Source of the DNA: Planctomycetota bacterium
GTDB lineage: Bacteria > Planctomycetota > Planctomycetia > Pirellulales > Pirellulaceae
DNA: 8,382 bases
NCBI GenBank assembly: GCA_026692885.1
Contig: JAPLNJ010000666.1
Location: 1-8,382 of the forward strand
Reading direction: 5' to 3'
The notes beneath the pieces were generated by a model. The model did not search any database and had not been told where the DNA came from. It saw only the letters and a list, made by a program, of their open reading frames with translations. The position numbers were made by a program, and so were the translations under genes. This document shows, in pieces, positions 5,866 through 8,382 of the stretch. Each line of letters starts with the position of its first letter. Within the stretch, counting starts at the first letter, position 1.

Positions 5866-8382
5866 CTAGTCCCAATCGCAAAGGGAGTCCACGTAGGCCG
5901 CCGAACCGTCGCGCAGCCAGGAGTCCAGTTGGGCTTGCTCCTTGAGCTGCTGACCGCGCATGCGGGGTACGACCACAAAGCGGCAGGAGACCTCGGACAG
6001 ACCGCTCATGTCGCCCCACAACTTCTCGAACTGCGCCACCGGATAGATGTCCTCCTGGCCGTGCCCCCAGCGCTTCTTGACGTCCTTCAAAGTCACGTAC
6101 GTCGGCATGCGCAGACTCATCCGCCGCACGGCGCGCGTGACGAGCAGCTCGTCGTCCAGATCCTCACGTCTCAGCCCGAACACCGCCAGCAACTGGTCGA
6201 TGTCAATCCAGGTCGTCAGCGTGTTGTAGTACGTCAGCTGGAACTCGTCTTCTTCGCACGGCATGGCCAAACTCTCCAGCAACCGCACCTGGCCGTTGAC
6301 TCGCGCCAAGCCGCCGCCGTGGTCTTCGATGCGGCGGCCGATCACCTCGAACGTCAGGCAACTCCCGTGACGCAGGTGCAGGCCCAGCAGGCCGCCGTCC
6401 AGGTCGGCACCCAAGGTGTCGATGTTGTGCAGCAGCAGGTGCTTCAGCGATGGGCGATCTCGGAGCAACTGCCGCAGGGTGCCATTGCGCAGCAGGTTGG
6501 AGACCTCGAACCAATGGCCGACCGGATGCAAACATTGCTGCGGCAGGTTGTCCGTGTAGTCCGAGCCGCCGCCACACGATTCGGCCCAACCGATCAAAGC
6601 GGCGTGCAGACTCTCACGCACTTTCTGGGCCTGCTCGTCCAAGACCTGCTGGGGCAGCTCTTCCCAAGCGAAACGCAGGTCGCGTGTCATGGGGATCAGC
6701 CGCAGGCCCACGGAGCGTCCACGCGACAGGCTGAGCGGCCCACGATAACCGTAGTTATCGTGCCGCTGCAGAAACTGGGCGATCGGGGTGTGGGTCGAGT
6801 ACCCGGTCGTCAGCACGTGCGGCACCTCGGTGCCGCACTGCCGAGCCGTGCGGCGGCTCTTGGCCAGGTGGACTTCGATGAAGTTCCGATACGTGTCCCG
6901 AAAGCGGTGGAACGGGTGCAGCGCCTTGACCACCCCGGCGCCTTGCGTCCAGCGACTGCCCGCACCGGCCGCCAGCGTCAGCACGGCCGCTTCGCCACGG
7001 GCCAGGGCCGCTCGGCCCAACTGACGACACGCGTCGTCCACCGCCGTCGCCGCGTCGAGCACGTCGCTGGTCCGGACGTCCTCGATCACCGTGCTGGCCG
7101 GCAGGCGGTTCTGCGCCAGACCGATCCGACCGGCGCGCAGATCAGCCCGGATCCGCTCGTGCAGTTCCGGATCGAAGCCGTTTTCCTCCAGCAGCCGGTG
7201 GAGTTCTGTCTGGCTGAGTTCTTCGGCGGAGGGCTGCGGAAACAGGCTGGCAAACAAGAGACTCGAGGTGCCAGCCAGAGGTCCATCGCTGCGGCAAGCG
7301 GCGGCGAACCGCATGACTTCCGCCCGCCGCGCCGGCGTCAGCGCGTGGACGTCGCGCCGGAGCCACTCCGGCGCGACCAGCGCGTAGTAGGCCGGCGGCA
7401 GGAGCGCCTGCTCGCCATCTCCCCACGTCGCCCAGGTTCCATGATCGTTGATCGAGAAGTCGTAGACCACCGGCTCCATGGCAAACGGCAACGCGCTTTG
7501 CAGCTCGCGTTTGGTGGCCCGCATCAGCTCCTGCAGGAAGTCCTGCGCCTCGTGTTTACGCTCCGGAGCAAAGCTGAAACCCATGCCCCCGCCGGACATG
7601 CCGCCCAGCATCAGGAAGCCCCAGAAATCTTCGCCGAATTGCTCCCGTACGCGTTGGATGAGCGTCACCGTGTAATGGTTTGCGGCCCACGGAATAATGG
7701 TCTGGATCGGCCCCTGAAAGTTGCGCGTGGTGGCTTGAGCGAGTTGCCGCACGTCGCCCCGGCACAGCGACCCCTCGATCTCCTGTAGCAGGGCGATCGC
7801 CTCTTGCCGGCCACGCCACTCGGCCTCCGACCGCAGCAGATACTTTTCCGTGACCATTTCCAGGATCGGCCCGACGTTTTGGGCCATGCCGCCGTGGACC
7901 AGCACAAAACTATCGTGGAGGGTCTGCCGAGTCTGTTCGCTGATGTCGGCGAGACTGTAGATACGGTGATCGGGCAACAGACGCCCGCGGCTGATATTCC
8001 ACTCCGGGTCCTCCGGACCAGCGATACGGCCGGCGATCATCTTAATGGCCGGCCAGACACCGCCCGAGTCTTGCCAGCCCCCGCCGGAGCCGGCGAGCCA
8101 TTCGCCCAAGATTGCCCGCGCGGCCACCGTCCGCCGCTCCGTTTCGCTCAGATCGCCGGTCAAGGTCTTGATCTGGCTGGTGGCACGCATGCAGACGGCG
8201 ATGATCGCGGCCAGCAGATTCGTGGAGACGGCCAACCGCGAACCTTTGGGGATGTCGTTCACCCGGCTGACGATTTCCAGTCCCAGGCCCGGTCCAACGA
8301 CTCGCGCCATCACGTCGCTGAGTCTCTGTTGGTCACCCTCCAGGCCCGGCGGGATGACGCCCGAGGCGATCACGGCCGCTTT
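5866..8382 (-). CDS. GHMP-type sugar kinase fused to a UDPGP-type nucleotide-sugar pyrophosphorylase (5' end outside window)
   Basis: The frame is open to the window edge (AAA GCG GCC precede the GTG at 8373), so the N-terminus lies outside; 838 residues are visible. Numbered from GTG 8373, residues 1 to about 310 resemble the later part of a fucokinase-like GHMP kinase: [11 protein letters not shown] (42-52) at the glycine-loop position, [11 protein letters not shown] (95-105), and the C-terminal loop [10 protein letters not shown] (257-266). A linker with [12 protein letters not shown] (422-433) leads to a UDPGP/UAP-like nucleotidyltransferase: LAAGAGSRW...VVKALHPF (467-488), HPVGHWFEV (616-624), metal-site HNIDTLGA (649-656) and [15 protein letters not shown] (761-775). 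Predicted cytosolic; it could phosphorylate a free sugar and join it to a nucleotide, as Fkp does for fucose with GTP, but with the modules in the opposite order. Sugar and nucleotide are unknown. The kinase glycine loop departs from the usual GSGLGTSS, so that activity is uncertain. Confidence 0.85.
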   Translation of the reverse strand, partial: KAAVIASGVIPPGLEGDQQRLSDVMARVVGPGLGLEIVSRVNDIPKGSRLAVSTNLLAAIIAVCMRATSQIKTLTGDLSETERRTVAARAILGEWLAGSGGGWQDSGGVWPAIKMIAGRIAGPEDPEWNISRGRLLPDHRIYSLADISEQTRQTLHDSFVLVHGGMAQNVGPILEMVTEKYLLRSEAEWRGRQEAIALLQEIEGSLCRGDVRQLAQATTRNFQGPIQTIIPWAANHYTVTLIQRVREQFGEDFWGFLMLGGMSGGGMGFSFAPERKHEAQDFLQELMRATKRELQSALPFAMEPVVYDFSINDHGTWATWGDGEQALLPPAYYALVAPEWLRRDVHALTPARRAEVMRFAAACRSDGPLAGTSSLLFASLFPQPSAEELSQTELHRLLEENGFDPELHERIRADLRAGRIGLAQNRLPASTVIEDVRTSDVLDAATAVDDACRQLGRAALARGEAAVLTLAAGAGSRWTQGAGVVKALHPFHRFRDTYRNFIEVHLAKSRRTARQCGTEVPHVLTTGYSTHTPIAQFLQRHDNYGYRGPLSLSRGRSVGLRLIPMTRDLRFAWEELPQQVLDEQAQKVRESLHAALIGWAESCGGGSDYTDNLPQQCLHPVGHWFEVSNLLRNGTLRQLLRDRPSLKHLLLHNIDTLGADLDGGLLGLHLRHGSCLTFEVIGRRIEDHGGGLARVNGQVRLLESLAMPCEEDEFQLTYYNTLTTWIDIDQLLAVFGLRREDLDDELLVTRAVRRMSLRMPTYVTLKDVKKRWGHGQEDIYPVAQFEKLWGDMSGLSEVSCRFVVVPRMRGQQLKEQAQLDSWLRDGSAAYVDSLCDWD

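Noticed and set aside
5763..5945. A 60-codon plus-strand frame starting at the hairpin
   Set aside because: Its first codons are simply the palindrome translated, and the rest is opposite the pyrophosphorylase gene; no Shine-Dalgarno sequence.
5648..6019. A 123-codon minus-strand frame running across the hairpin and into the pyrophosphorylase gene
   Set aside because: It overlaps the conserved 3' end of the larger gene in another frame and crosses a perfect palindrome; no motif supports it.
5929..7788. A 619-codon open frame on the plus strand, antisense to the kinase/pyrophosphorylase gene
   Set aside because: It is the complement of well-conserved motifs of the minus-strand protein; no recognisable domain and unusual Gln/Arg/His-rich composition.

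Overview
The window is GC-rich and every recognisable gene lies on the minus strand. It holds two large intact reading frames separated by about 1.8 kb of gene remnants and repeats. The host is probably a free-living bacterium with many two-component genes. Intergenic units that read as Thr-Asp-Asn-Thr-Asp repeats, a long perfect GC hairpin and the style of the nucleotidyltransferase fusion suggest the Planctomycetota/Verrucomicrobiota side of the tree. That placement is inference and low in confidence.

Layout, in plus-strand coordinates. Positions 1-212 hold no recognised gene, only a 62-codon open plus-strand frame entering from outside the window. Positions 213-4046 (minus) encode a soluble hybrid sensor kinase: receiver, five PAS domains, coiled coil, HisKA, HATPase and a second receiver. 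The first receiver lacks its phospho-acceptor Asp. Positions about 4229-5023 (minus) are a response-regulator/PAS gene that has lost both ends. At its upstream end it is joined to the first half of a Phd/YefM-type antitoxin gene (5005-5133). Positions 5198-5563 (minus) are a fragment resembling a stretch of a BREX/PglX-type adenine DNA methyltransferase, interrupted in frame by a hairpin made of 9-bp repeats (5279-5360). Positions 5564-5865 hold a perfect 14-bp-arm hairpin and a second small hairpin but no gene.

Positions 5866-8382 (minus) are the 3' part of a very large gene that continues past the window edge. It encodes a GHMP-type sugar kinase module followed by a UDPGP-type nucleotide-sugar pyrophosphorylase. 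By analogy with the bifunctional fucose-salvage enzyme Fkp it could phosphorylate a free sugar and then activate it to an NDP-sugar. The domain order is reversed, however, and the kinase glycine loop is degenerate.

The two intact genes show no functional link. The middle of the window reads as a gene graveyard: pieces of signalling, toxin-antitoxin and phage-defence genes joined by deletions and repeat insertions. I see no intact, clearly new defence system. The most interesting items are the kinase/pyrophosphorylase fusion, the pseudo-receiver and the layered relics at 4.2-5.6 kb.
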